A DNA stretch of 64,000 bases from Oligoflexia bacterium (GTDB taxonomy: Bacteria; Bdellovibrionota_G; JANQFH01). Both the position numbers and the translations under genes were made by a program. Location: the NCBI GenBank assembly GCA_028277945.1, contig JANQFH010000021.1, positions 1 to 64,000 on the forward strand, in the 5' to 3' direction. The notes under the pieces are model-generated. The model was given only the letters and a program-made list of their open reading frames with translations, had not been told where the DNA came from and did not search any database. Every line of letters starts with the position of its first letter. The stretch's first letter is position 1. Shown piece by piece: positions 35,196 through 42,286 of this stretch.

Positions 35196-37214
35196 ATGAT
35201 GGCAGACGACGAACGCCGAAAGTCTGAACGGGTTGCGGCGACAGTCAAAATCGCCCTAGATTCCCATGACCTCCATGAGTTTCATGAACTCTATACGGCC
35301 AACTTGGGGCGTGGCGGCGTTTTTGTGCAGTCTAAGACCTTCCTTGAGGTTGGCAGCCCGGTGCATTTTGAGGTTCTCTGTCGCGGCCAAGAACAGCCTT
35401 TGACAGGCGAAGCAGTAGTGGTTTGGACGCGTGCGGCGGATCCACAACGACCTGAACTCAAACCGGGCGTCGGACTTCGTTTTGTCAGTTTGAGTGCTGA
35501 GAGCCAGGCGCTGATAGAGCAGATTGTCAAATCGCAGGCCTCTAATGTCGAGGAGCTTCTGCATGTCGACAGCAGTGGTGAGGAGATCAGCCTCGAACCA
35601 GCAGCTAAGGAGAAGGCCAAAGAGGATAGCTTGGTTACCCTGCCAACCTCCTATTCTGTCAACGATACGATCATTGGTATCGATCTAGGAACCTCCAACA
35701 GCTGCGTGGCAGTGGTTCATCGCGGCAAGCCGGTCATTATTCCCAATGAAAACGGTAATCGTACCATCCCCTCCGTGGTCGCCTTTACCAAGAAGGGAGA
35801 GGTGTTAGTTGGCAAAGCCGCGAAAGATCAGCTCTGTATTGATCCTCGTAATACTGTCTACGGAGCTAAACGGTTTATTGGTCGTCCGTTCAATTCACCC
35901 ATGGTCAATACGCTAAGGGATTACTTTCCTTATGAACTGATTCCAGGAGAAAAGGGTCAGGTAGCTATTGCCATTAGAGAGGAGAATATTACCCTCGAGC
36001 GCATTAGCGCCCAGATTCTTAACTACTTGCAGCTTATTGCGCAGGAGTTTATCGAGCTGGAAGTCAACAAAGCGATTATCTCCGTTCCTGCCTATTATAA
36101 TGATAATCAGCGCCAAGCCGTTAAAGATGCGGGCAGAATGGCAGGGCTGGATGTGCAGCGTATTGTCAATGAGCCGACGTCAGCGGCGCTGGCTTATGGT
36201 TTTAATCGTGGTTTTCATACGCGCATCCTCGTCTATGACCTTGGTGGTGGTACATTTGACGTTTCCGTTCTTGAGCTCAACGGCAATTCTTTCGAGGTGG
36301 TTGCTTGTGGTGGAAACAACTTTCTTGGTGGCGAGGACTTTGACAATGCAATTACCAAGTATCTAGTAACCACTTATGAAAAACAGCATGGTGTCAAGAT
36401 AGCCGAGGATCTGGTTACCAGGCAACGATTGAAACAGGGGGCAGAACATGCCAAGCAGATACTCTCGGAAAATTCACGAACCACGGTCAATATTCCTTAT
36501 CTTAAAACGGCAGATGGTAAAGGTGTCAACCTACAGATGCCCCTAACAAGAGACATCGTCAATCAGATTACCAAGGAGCTTGTTGATCGCACCTTAAAGA
36601 TCTGTGATGACGTATTGGCAGGTATTGGCATGAAAAAGCAAGACCTCGACGAGGTTATTCTTGTAGGTGGCCAAACTCGCATGCCCTTTATTCGTGGTAG
36701 TATTCGCCATCACTTTGGTAAGGAGCCACGGACTGACTTGAATCCCGAAGAGGTAGTGGCACAAGGGGCGGCTCTGCTCGGCGGCAGCATGAATCAACTT
36801 GAAAACTTAAAACTTCGCGACGCTATTTCTATCACTATCGGCATTGGCCTTCCTGGAGGGCGTTTCAAGCCGATTATCAAGGCCAACACGAGCGTGCCAA
36901 CGGTCAAGCAGTATCGCATCAGTGCCTCAACCAAGCAGAAAGACTTTTCCATAGATGTCTTTCAAGGTGAGGCTGCCGAGGTGAGAAAGAATGAGTATCT
37001 TGGTACGTTGCTGTTTTCTGACCTTGCGGTGGGTAAAGACGACAAGGTACCGCTAAAGATCGAATTCCGGGTTACCGAAGAGTGTATCTTGCGGGTGGTG
37101 GCCACGGACGAGAGCAGCGGACAGTCTGAAGAAGCGCTCTTGGTTACCTACGACACGCCACCGACGGTTCGAGACCAGCTTGAAGAGGGATCCGAGGAAA
37201 GTAGTCCAGATTAA
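35196..37214 (+). CDS. PilZ-Hsp70 fusion protein
   Basis: A 672-residue fusion. Residues about 5-110 form a PilZ domain of the TIGR02266 kind: RRKSER carries the RxxxR c-di-GMP motif, while NLGRGG stands for the usual (D/N)xSxxG, with Gly for Ser. After a charged linker, an Hsp70 ATPase domain begins near 160: [36 protein letters not shown] near 346 and [16 protein letters not shown] near 488. A substrate-binding beta domain follows to the end. The helical lid of DnaK (about 100 residues) is missing. This may be a chaperone governed by c-di-GMP, or a localised Hsp70. DUF4269-like gene 37211-37849 is convergent, with 4 bases of overlap. Confidence 0.88.
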   Translation: MMADDERRKSERVAATVKIALDSHDLHEFHELYTANLGRGGVFVQSKTFLEVGSPVHFEVLCRGQEQPLTGEAVVVWTRAADPQRPELKPGVGLRFVSLSAESQALIEQIVKSQASNVEELLHVDSSGEEISLEPAAKEKAKEDSLVTLPTSYSVNDTIIGIDLGTSNSCVAVVHRGKPVIIPNENGNRTIPSVVAFTKKGEVLVGKAAKDQLCIDPRNTVYGAKRFIGRPFNSPMVNTLRDYFPYELIPGEKGQVAIAIREENITLERISAQILNYLQLIAQEFIELEVNKAIISVPAYYNDNQRQAVKDAGRMAGLDVQRIVNEPTSAALAYGFNRGFHTRILVYDLGGGTFDVSVLELNGNSFEVVACGGNNFLGGEDFDNAITKYLVTTYEKQHGVKIAEDLVTRQRLKQGAEHAKQILSENSRTTVNIPYLKTADGKGVNLQMPLTRDIVNQITKELVDRTLKICDDVLAGIGMKKQDLDEVILVGGQTRMPFIRGSIRHHFGKEPRTDLNPEEVVAQGAALLGGSMNQLENLKLRDAISITIGIGLPGGRFKPIIKANTSVPTVKQYRISASTKQKDFSIDVFQGEAAEVRKNEYLGTLLFSDLAVGKDDKVPLKIEFRVTEECILRVVATDESSGQSEEALLVTYDTPPTVRDQLEEGSEESSPD

Positions 37215-37849
37215 GCAGAGGGCTGCGCCGTAGCAGTGGTGGCCGCGCCAATCTTGCTCTGCAAAACTGGGTCATCGAGCTCGGCAAAGGTCAGCAGCGT
37301 CTGTTCAGCAGAGCTTCCCGGCTCAACTTTGAGTTGCAAAAAGTCACAGAAATGCTGTGCTAAGGAAGCCTCTTGCTGCTGGCGTCGTTCAAACAGCTGG
37401 CGCTTGGTGGCAGCAGTATCAGTAGAAAGCTGTAGGAGCCGACTCTGCATCACGGTCAACTGAAAGAGGGTTTGGTCGTCTAGCGGCTGTGGCTTGCCAA
37501 TCACTTCAAAGTTGATCTTGTGGCACTTGAATCGCAAGATGATTGCCGGTTGTTCATCCATGGTCTTCTCAACAAGTTGGAAGCGGGGATAGCGGGAAAA
37601 CTGATTTTCACAAGTGGAGCGAAAGGCGTCGGTGGCGTAGACCTCACAGAGAAAGGTTGCCGTTTCGTTCGGCAGATCGAGACCGACAGCGTGGGGCGTG
37701 ACTAAGATCGGCATATAGATCCGGAGCTTTTCGTCCAGTTCGCACGCTTGAATCGCGCTAAACAGCTCTGCTGCCACATCAGCGCCACGTGCCGCATGGG
37801 ATGGATCATTGAGATAATCTAGGCTGCGCCATTTCGTCACTGCTCCCAT
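37211..37849 (-). CDS. DUF4269-like protein, probably a degenerate nucleotidyltransferase
   Basis: A 212-residue protein that resembles DUF4269: WRSLDYLNDPSHAARGADVA at the start, then MPILVTPHAVGLDLPNETAT, FLCEVYATDAF, IILRFKCHKINFEVIGKPQP. In DUF4269 proteins I remember, this place reads about IDIEGSDLDIICEV, with the SDLD acidic pair of nucleotidyltransferases. Here it is LDLPNETATFLCEV, so the acidic residues are gone. The C-terminal half is helical and rich in Gln. The family call is moderate, the loss of the active site follows from it. Start ATG 37849 with AGGAGT-like sequence just upstream. Confidence 0.55.
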   Translation of the reverse strand: MGAVTKWRSLDYLNDPSHAARGADVAAELFSAIQACELDEKLRIYMPILVTPHAVGLDLPNETATFLCEVYATDAFRSTCENQFSRYPRFQLVEKTMDEQPAIILRFKCHKINFEVIGKPQPLDDQTLFQLTVMQSRLLQLSTDTAATKRQLFERRQQQEASLAQHFCDFLQLKVEPGSSAEQTLLTFAELDDPVLQSKIGAATTATAQPSA

Positions 37850-37860
37850 ATTAGGACTCC

Positions 37861-38799
37861 TTGAGTTTGATTTACTCCTTGTTACCGAAGAAATTTTCTG
37901 GCATCAAGGGTGTCGTGAAAAAGGCCATAAAACAGAGAGCTTGCCCGCCTCTCGGGGCGCATGTCTCAACGAGTCAGGGAATCTACCACGCCTGGGAGCA
38001 TGCTGCCGAAATAGCTGCGACCTGCATGCAGGTCTTTACCGCCAATCAGCGGCAGTGGTCGCCCAAGTCTTCAAGTGACGAGGACGTCAAACGATTTCGC
38101 GACATGCGACGGCAGAGTGCGGTCAAGACTGTCATGAGTCACGATAGCTACCTGATCAACCTCTGCTCACCGGATGCCGCGGTGCAGACGAAGTCTGTCA
38201 AAGCCTTTGCCGAGGAGATCGATCGCTGCCTCGGCTTAGGGGTGGAGCTGTTAAACTTTCACCCTGGCAGCCATAAAGAGAAGAGTGCTGAGTGGGGACT
38301 TAAAACCATTGCCAAGCAGTTGGATAAGATGCGTCCCCGTTATCAGGGTAAGGGGCTGACTCTGTTATTGGAGACCACGGCAGGTCAGGGGACAAATCTC
38401 GGTTGGCGGTTTGAACAGTTGGCTGAAATTCTCAAGCTCATGAAGGATAGCGACGATGTCGGCGTCTGCGTCGACACTTGCCACATCTTTGCGGCCGGCT
38501 ATGACATCCGTAGTCAAAAGGCGTGGGAGAAAACCTGGCAGGAGTTTGACCAAACCATCGGCCTCAAGCGTCTCAAGGCCTTTCATCTCAACGACTCCAA
38601 GTTTGGACTCAGCTCCCGTAGGGACCGACACGAAGAGATTGGCAAAGGCCATATTGGTCTAGAGGCCTTTCGTCTGCTGGTCAACGACGCACGCTTCTCT
38701 CAGCTGCCGATGATTCTTGAGACCCCCTGTGACTTAGATGGGTATGGTCGCGAGATAAAACTGCTACGCAGTCTTGTGGGCAAGGCGTATATCAGATAG
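37861..38799 (+). CDS. nfo: endonuclease IV (AP endonuclease)
   Basis: A zinc enzyme that nicks DNA at abasic sites in base excision repair. The trinuclear metal site is seen along the TIM barrel: GAHVSTSQGI, LNFHPGSHKEKS, LLLETTAGQGTNLGW, GVCVDTCHIFAAGYD, FHLNDSKFGLSSRRDRHEEI and MILETPCDLDGYG. The listed start TTG 37861 gives 312 residues with a 29-residue extension before GAHVS; GTG 37915, with AAGGGTG just upstream, would give about 294 residues, nearer the usual 285. It is divergent from the DUF4269-like gene, with only 11 bases between the two starts. Confidence 0.93.
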   Translation: MSLIYSLLPKKFSGIKGVVKKAIKQRACPPLGAHVSTSQGIYHAWEHAAEIAATCMQVFTANQRQWSPKSSSDEDVKRFRDMRRQSAVKTVMSHDSYLINLCSPDAAVQTKSVKAFAEEIDRCLGLGVELLNFHPGSHKEKSAEWGLKTIAKQLDKMRPRYQGKGLTLLLETTAGQGTNLGWRFEQLAEILKLMKDSDDVGVCVDTCHIFAAGYDIRSQKAWEKTWQEFDQTIGLKRLKAFHLNDSKFGLSSRRDRHEEIGKGHIGLEAFRLLVNDARFSQLPMILETPCDLDGYGREIKLLRSLVGKAYIR

Positions 38800-38841
38800 T
38801 GGATCGTTGACAGGCATATAATTTGCTTCAAACCTGAGTGG

Positions 38842-40797
38842 ATGTCTATGAATACACAACCAGATAAAACCAATCGGCCTGTAAAGCCTTTTGTTTTCAA
38901 AGAGTTAGGGGCAATGGTTGGCCTCTGCCCGTTCATCTTGGCGGGGATCTGCCTTCTCAACCTGTGGGTCTTTCTGCCACAGGAGATCTATGCAGAGACT
39001 AAACCAACCAAGATCCTCTATGTTTCTAAGTTAGGCAGTGACGACTGGTCTGGAACGCTAGATGTACCTAGTCCGGCTGGCAACGATGGCCCATTGAGAA
39101 CATTGGAAGGTGCCAAGCAAGCGATACGCGTCCTAAAGAAAAGAGATGGTCTACAGCAGGCTATTGAAGTCGTGGTGTTAGCTGGAGCCTATGGGGAAAG
39201 GGAAACCTATTATCTCGAGAAGCCTCTGTTGTTAGAGCCAGAGGATTCAGGGAGCGAGACCTTCCCGATTATCTACCGAGCTGAAGAAAAGGGCAGGGTT
39301 ATCCTCAGTGGCGGCAAGCCGATCCAAGGATGGCAGAGGCTGGAGGAATGGGGCGATCTCAAAGAGTTAGCCGGTGTAGAAAGTCTGCAAGCACTGGAAG
39401 GGGATGTTTGGGTTGCTGATCTATCCACTGTGGCCGACGAGATAGAACGCTACCAGCTGCTACGCGTTGGCAACCAGTGGGGGGTTCGTGCCCGTCATCC
39501 AAACTATAACCCGGAAAATCCGCACACCCAGGGTATGCTGATTGCCGAAGACGGTGGCCATCTTAAAGAGAGTCAAAACGGCCCTGCTTCCTTTATCTGT
39601 TTTGAACAAGGTACCATTCCACCTATTACCGATCTTAGCGATACTGAAGTTAATGTTCGCCCTGGAGAGGGCTGGTTCAATTTTATAGCCCCTGTGCGTG
39701 AAATTGACTTTGGCAAGGGTCGTCTCATCCATGCAAAGGGCAGTTATATGAAGACGGAAGCGGGCAACCCTTTTTTTATTACTGGGAGCTTGGAGCTTAT
39801 GGATGAGACAGGAGAGTGGTGTTTTGACTCCAGGCGTGCCAAGCTCTTCTATCTTGCAGGAGATGCGGAGTTCCCTACGGACACCTCACCTGTGGTTGCT
39901 GCGAACCTGGATCGGCTTATCGAGCTGAGAGGTGACCTTGAAAACGGGCGCTATGTTGAGCACGTTCATATCAACGACTTCATCTTTACCGATACCGACT
40001 ATCAGCCAAGAGGTAACGCCTTTGAGAAGAGCGATGCCGCAATCTGGCTGTCAGCCGCACGTTTCTGTGAGGTCCGTGGCAATGAATTCCGCTGGTTGGG
40101 TGGTCACGCGTTGCGATTAGAGAACGATGCCAGCGACAACAAGTTTAACAATAATGACCTTCATGACTTAGGCCAAGGCGGCGTTACCATGATTGGTACG
40201 GAGGAGACCCAACCTTATAACAATGAGATTGCCGGCAATGTCATGGAACGACTCGGTCTGATTTTTATACATGTGGGTGGAGTCTACATAAGATCAGGTA
40301 GTAACAATAGGATTATCAACAATACCATTACCGATATACCACGTTACGGTATCGGTATTATGAGTTTTAAGCACGGTGAAGATGAAATTGGCTGGTCACG
40401 GAGCAACATTGTCGAACGAAATGATATTCGTCGCTCCAATCAGGGCACTCCAGATAGCGGTGCCATTATGGTATACAGTGGCCATAAAGATGTCGCACAG
40501 CAAGACACTGTGATTCGTCAGAACTTGGTGAGGGATTTTGTAGGTATACGTAGAGACCGTCAAGGCAATGTTCTCACTGAAGGCACCAAGACCTTCAGCA
40601 TTTTTCTCAGTGGCTTCAGCAGTCACATGACGGTTGAAGATAATATTGTTGTTGTTGGAGAAGGTCCAGATCGCATAGGCTACAGTGATGGTGTGCGGGA
40701 TAATGTGATCACAAAAAATATCTTTGTCTTCGGTGAAGAGCCTCCACAAAATCTAACTAAAGAGATGGGCGCGGGTTATTGGCGGGAAAACCGGTAA
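38842..40797 (+). CDS. membrane-anchored right-handed beta-helix protein
   Basis: A 651-residue protein. Residues about 27-46 form a hydrophobic helix (LCPFILAGICLLNLWVF), either an anchor or an uncleaved signal. The body is a right-handed parallel beta-helix as in pectate lyase-like or polysaccharide lyase folds. The typical entry YVSKLGSDDWSGTLD is followed by GPLRTLEGAKQAIR, GGKPIQGW, and Asn-rich coils (FNNNDLHDLGQGG, NNRIINNTITDIPRYGI). This suggests binding or cleavage of an acidic polysaccharide. No catalytic residues can be assigned by eye. It stands alone after nfo; TATAAT lies upstream near 38817 without a good -35. Confidence 0.8.
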   Translation: MSMNTQPDKTNRPVKPFVFKELGAMVGLCPFILAGICLLNLWVFLPQEIYAETKPTKILYVSKLGSDDWSGTLDVPSPAGNDGPLRTLEGAKQAIRVLKKRDGLQQAIEVVVLAGAYGERETYYLEKPLLLEPEDSGSETFPIIYRAEEKGRVILSGGKPIQGWQRLEEWGDLKELAGVESLQALEGDVWVADLSTVADEIERYQLLRVGNQWGVRARHPNYNPENPHTQGMLIAEDGGHLKESQNGPASFICFEQGTIPPITDLSDTEVNVRPGEGWFNFIAPVREIDFGKGRLIHAKGSYMKTEAGNPFFITGSLELMDETGEWCFDSRRAKLFYLAGDAEFPTDTSPVVAANLDRLIELRGDLENGRYVEHVHINDFIFTDTDYQPRGNAFEKSDAAIWLSAARFCEVRGNEFRWLGGHALRLENDASDNKFNNNDLHDLGQGGVTMIGTEETQPYNNEIAGNVMERLGLIFIHVGGVYIRSGSNNRIINNTITDIPRYGIGIMSFKHGEDEIGWSRSNIVERNDIRRSNQGTPDSGAIMVYSGHKDVAQQDTVIRQNLVRDFVGIRRDRQGNVLTEGTKTFSIFLSGFSSHMTVEDNIVVVGEGPDRIGYSDGVRDNVITKNIFVFGEEPPQNLTKEMGAGYWRENR

Positions 40798-40832
40798 TCC
40801 CTTGTTTAGATAGTATCCAAACCGGACTCTTA

Positions 40833-41180
40833 CTACTTTTCCAACCAAAATCCAAAAAGAGATCGGAACGCCTTTTTTGTCGTTTTCAAATCATTGACCG
40901 ATAGCTTACCAAGTTGTCTTTCTATGAGTTCGGCATCGACTGTCGCTATTTTGGCGAGTCGGACCAAGCTGGGGTGGAGGAGGTTAGCCTTTTGCCAATC
41001 TTTGAGTTGCACATCACCAGGGCAGTGTAGGGTATCCACCTTGCTCGTAATCATAGCCAGAGTGACGATCTTGGTACGCGGTGTAATGGTATGTATGGCA
41101 AGCAGAAGTGCAGGACGTTTCTTTGCTGATTCTAGGTTAGCAAAAGGAAATCGGATAAGGAGAACCGTGCCAGGTTTCAT
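40833..41180 (-). CDS. PemK/MazF-family toxin
   Basis: A 115-residue protein of the MazF/PemK endoribonuclease family: PGTVLLIRFPFANLESAKKR and PALLLAI match the strand with the catalytic Arg and its loop, and IVTLAMITSK matches the strand carrying the second catalytic residue. It would cleave mRNA at short sequences when freed from its antitoxin. Start is ATG 41180, forming an ATGA overlap with the antitoxin stop, so the two are translationally coupled. A longer frame from 41216 lies within the antitoxin gene and is rejected. Confidence 0.8.
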   Translation of the reverse strand: MKPGTVLLIRFPFANLESAKKRPALLLAIHTITPRTKIVTLAMITSKVDTLHCPGDVQLKDWQKANLLHPSLVRLAKIATVDAELIERQLGKLSVNDLKTTKKAFRSLFGFWLEK

Positions 41181-41395
41181 AGTTTGTCGTAGTCGGAGTC
41201 TAACGGGGTATCCCACTCAACAAAGACGGCTTCGGCAGCCTTTTGCAGCGCCTTCATTTCGAGTCGGTGTGCAAAGTAGCTCTCTAAAGCCCGCACTAAT
41301 ACCTCTTTCATGGAAGAGTCGGTTTCCTGAGCTTCGTTCTTAAGCAGCTTGATCCAGATGGGGTCGCCAAGGTCAGTGGAGATACGAGTTTTCAT
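41177..41395 (-). CDS. antitoxin partner of the PemK/MazF toxin (ribbon-helix-helix-like)
   Basis: A 72-residue acidic protein beginning MKTRISTDLGDPIWIKLLKN, a beta-strand then helices as in ribbon-helix-helix repressors. The C-terminal half (ALQKAAEAVFVEWDTPLDSD) is negatively charged and would wrap the toxin. Start is ATG 41395, since a consensus promoter ends 7 bases upstream; TTG 41431 would lie in the -35 box. The gene precedes the toxin with a 4-base overlap, the standard antitoxin-first order. Homology is not clear beyond the layout and the size. Confidence 0.7.
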   Translation of the reverse strand: MKTRISTDLGDPIWIKLLKNEAQETDSSMKEVLVRALESYFAHRLEMKALQKAAEAVFVEWDTPLDSDYDKL

Positions 41396-41402
41396 GTTTA
41401 AC

Positions 41403-41431
41403 AGAATAACAGTTTTATGTTTTTCTGTCAA
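41403..41431 (-). promoter_or_regulatory. toxin-antitoxin promoter (leaderless type)
   Basis: On the minus strand TTGACA (41431-41426), 17-base spacer, TATTCT (41408-41403), then seven bases to ATG 41395. Transcription should begin at or next to the start codon. The -35 box overlaps the last codons of comF (stop at 41428). Confidence 0.65.
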
Positions 41432-42198
41432 GTAGAACGATAACGCGGGGTTCGTGCCAGAGTAAAGGCGTGCACTCGATCAATGGCCTGCAGCTGCTTG
41501 AGCACGCTGGCGGCGGCTGTGAGCGTGCCGCCGGTGGTGATGACATCGTCGACGAGGAGCACCGTGCCGTGTAGATCTGCCGCTGCTCTGGTCGTGGCAA
41601 AAGCATCCCTCAGGCCGTTGAGCCGAGCTCGGCGTGACAAGCTGGTCTGGGTTGGCGTCTGACGGGTTTTTACCAGGGCTTGTGCCAAGCAGGGTCGGCC
41701 TAGCTCTTTGGCTATGACCGTGGCTAGCAGATGTGCCTGATTGTAACCGCGCTGGCGTAGCCGCATGGGATGCAGGGGTAGCGGGATCACAGCCTCAGCC
41801 GTGGCAAGCCACTCGACTAGCAGAGGCTTTTGGCGCAGCCATCGCCGCCAACTGTCCAGTAACGCTCTTTTGCCCTGGTACTTGAAGGCGTGCACGAGTC
41901 TCTCTACGTTAGCGTTTAGTTGCAGCAAGGAGCGATGTTGATCAAAGCCATGCGGATGTCGCAGACACTCTGGGCATTGGCTCGATGCCAGACCAGGAGA
42001 GCCACAACGCTGACAGAAGGGCGCTTCGATGTAGGGCAAACGGTTTTCGCAGTCGGGACAGAGCCAAGCATCCTCTCCCTCGTAGCCAAAGCGGTCGCAG
42101 AGTAGGCAGCAGTTTGGTGCAACCAAGCGTGTGAGCTGATGGCTCAGCTGTTTTAACAGCCTGTAGCCGCTTTGTCTGAGGGTATGAAAAAGATCCAT
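41428..42198 (-). CDS. comF: ComF-family phosphoribosyltransferase-like protein
   Basis: A 256-residue protein of the ComF/GntX family. The N-terminal part has four Cys pairs (CCLLC, CPDC, CQRC, CPEC) for a double zinc ribbon. The phosphoribosyltransferase fold ends in the PRPP loop VLLVDDVITTGGTLTAAASV. In competent bacteria ComF aids uptake of transforming DNA; elsewhere its role is unclear. The conserved KRRGYNQ-like element is seen as RLRQRGYNQAHLLA. Start is ATG 42198, six bases inside a TTG at 42204; neither has a strong ribosome-binding site. Divergent from ileS. Confidence 0.88.
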   Translation of the reverse strand: MDLFHTLRQSGYRLLKQLSHQLTRLVAPNCCLLCDRFGYEGEDAWLCPDCENRLPYIEAPFCQRCGSPGLASSQCPECLRHPHGFDQHRSLLQLNANVERLVHAFKYQGKRALLDSWRRWLRQKPLLVEWLATAEAVIPLPLHPMRLRQRGYNQAHLLATVIAKELGRPCLAQALVKTRQTPTQTSLSRRARLNGLRDAFATTRAAADLHGTVLLVDDVITTGGTLTAAASVLKQLQAIDRVHAFTLARTPRYRST

Positions 42199-42233
42199 TG
42201 ACAAACTAAGGTAATCGCGCCATTTCGATTAAG

Positions 42234-42261
42234 AGGGGCGCTGTGCTTGCGGCCCTTTTTT
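42234..42261 (+). terminator. terminator-like hairpin in the ileS leader
   Basis: AGGGGCGC (42234-42241), a 7-base loop, GCGGCCCT (42249-42256) with one mismatch, then T6 (42256-42261). It lies 25 bases before the ileS ATG and there is no upstream gene on this strand to terminate, so it may be an attenuator. No T-box elements are seen. Confidence 0.5.
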
Positions 42262-42286
42262 CGTCTTTAACAGGCTTTTACCGGCG

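Noticed and set aside
42205-42286. T-box riboswitch before ileS
   Set aside because: The gap is only about 80 bases, and no T-box consensus or specifier stem is seen; only the terminator-like hairpin is supported.
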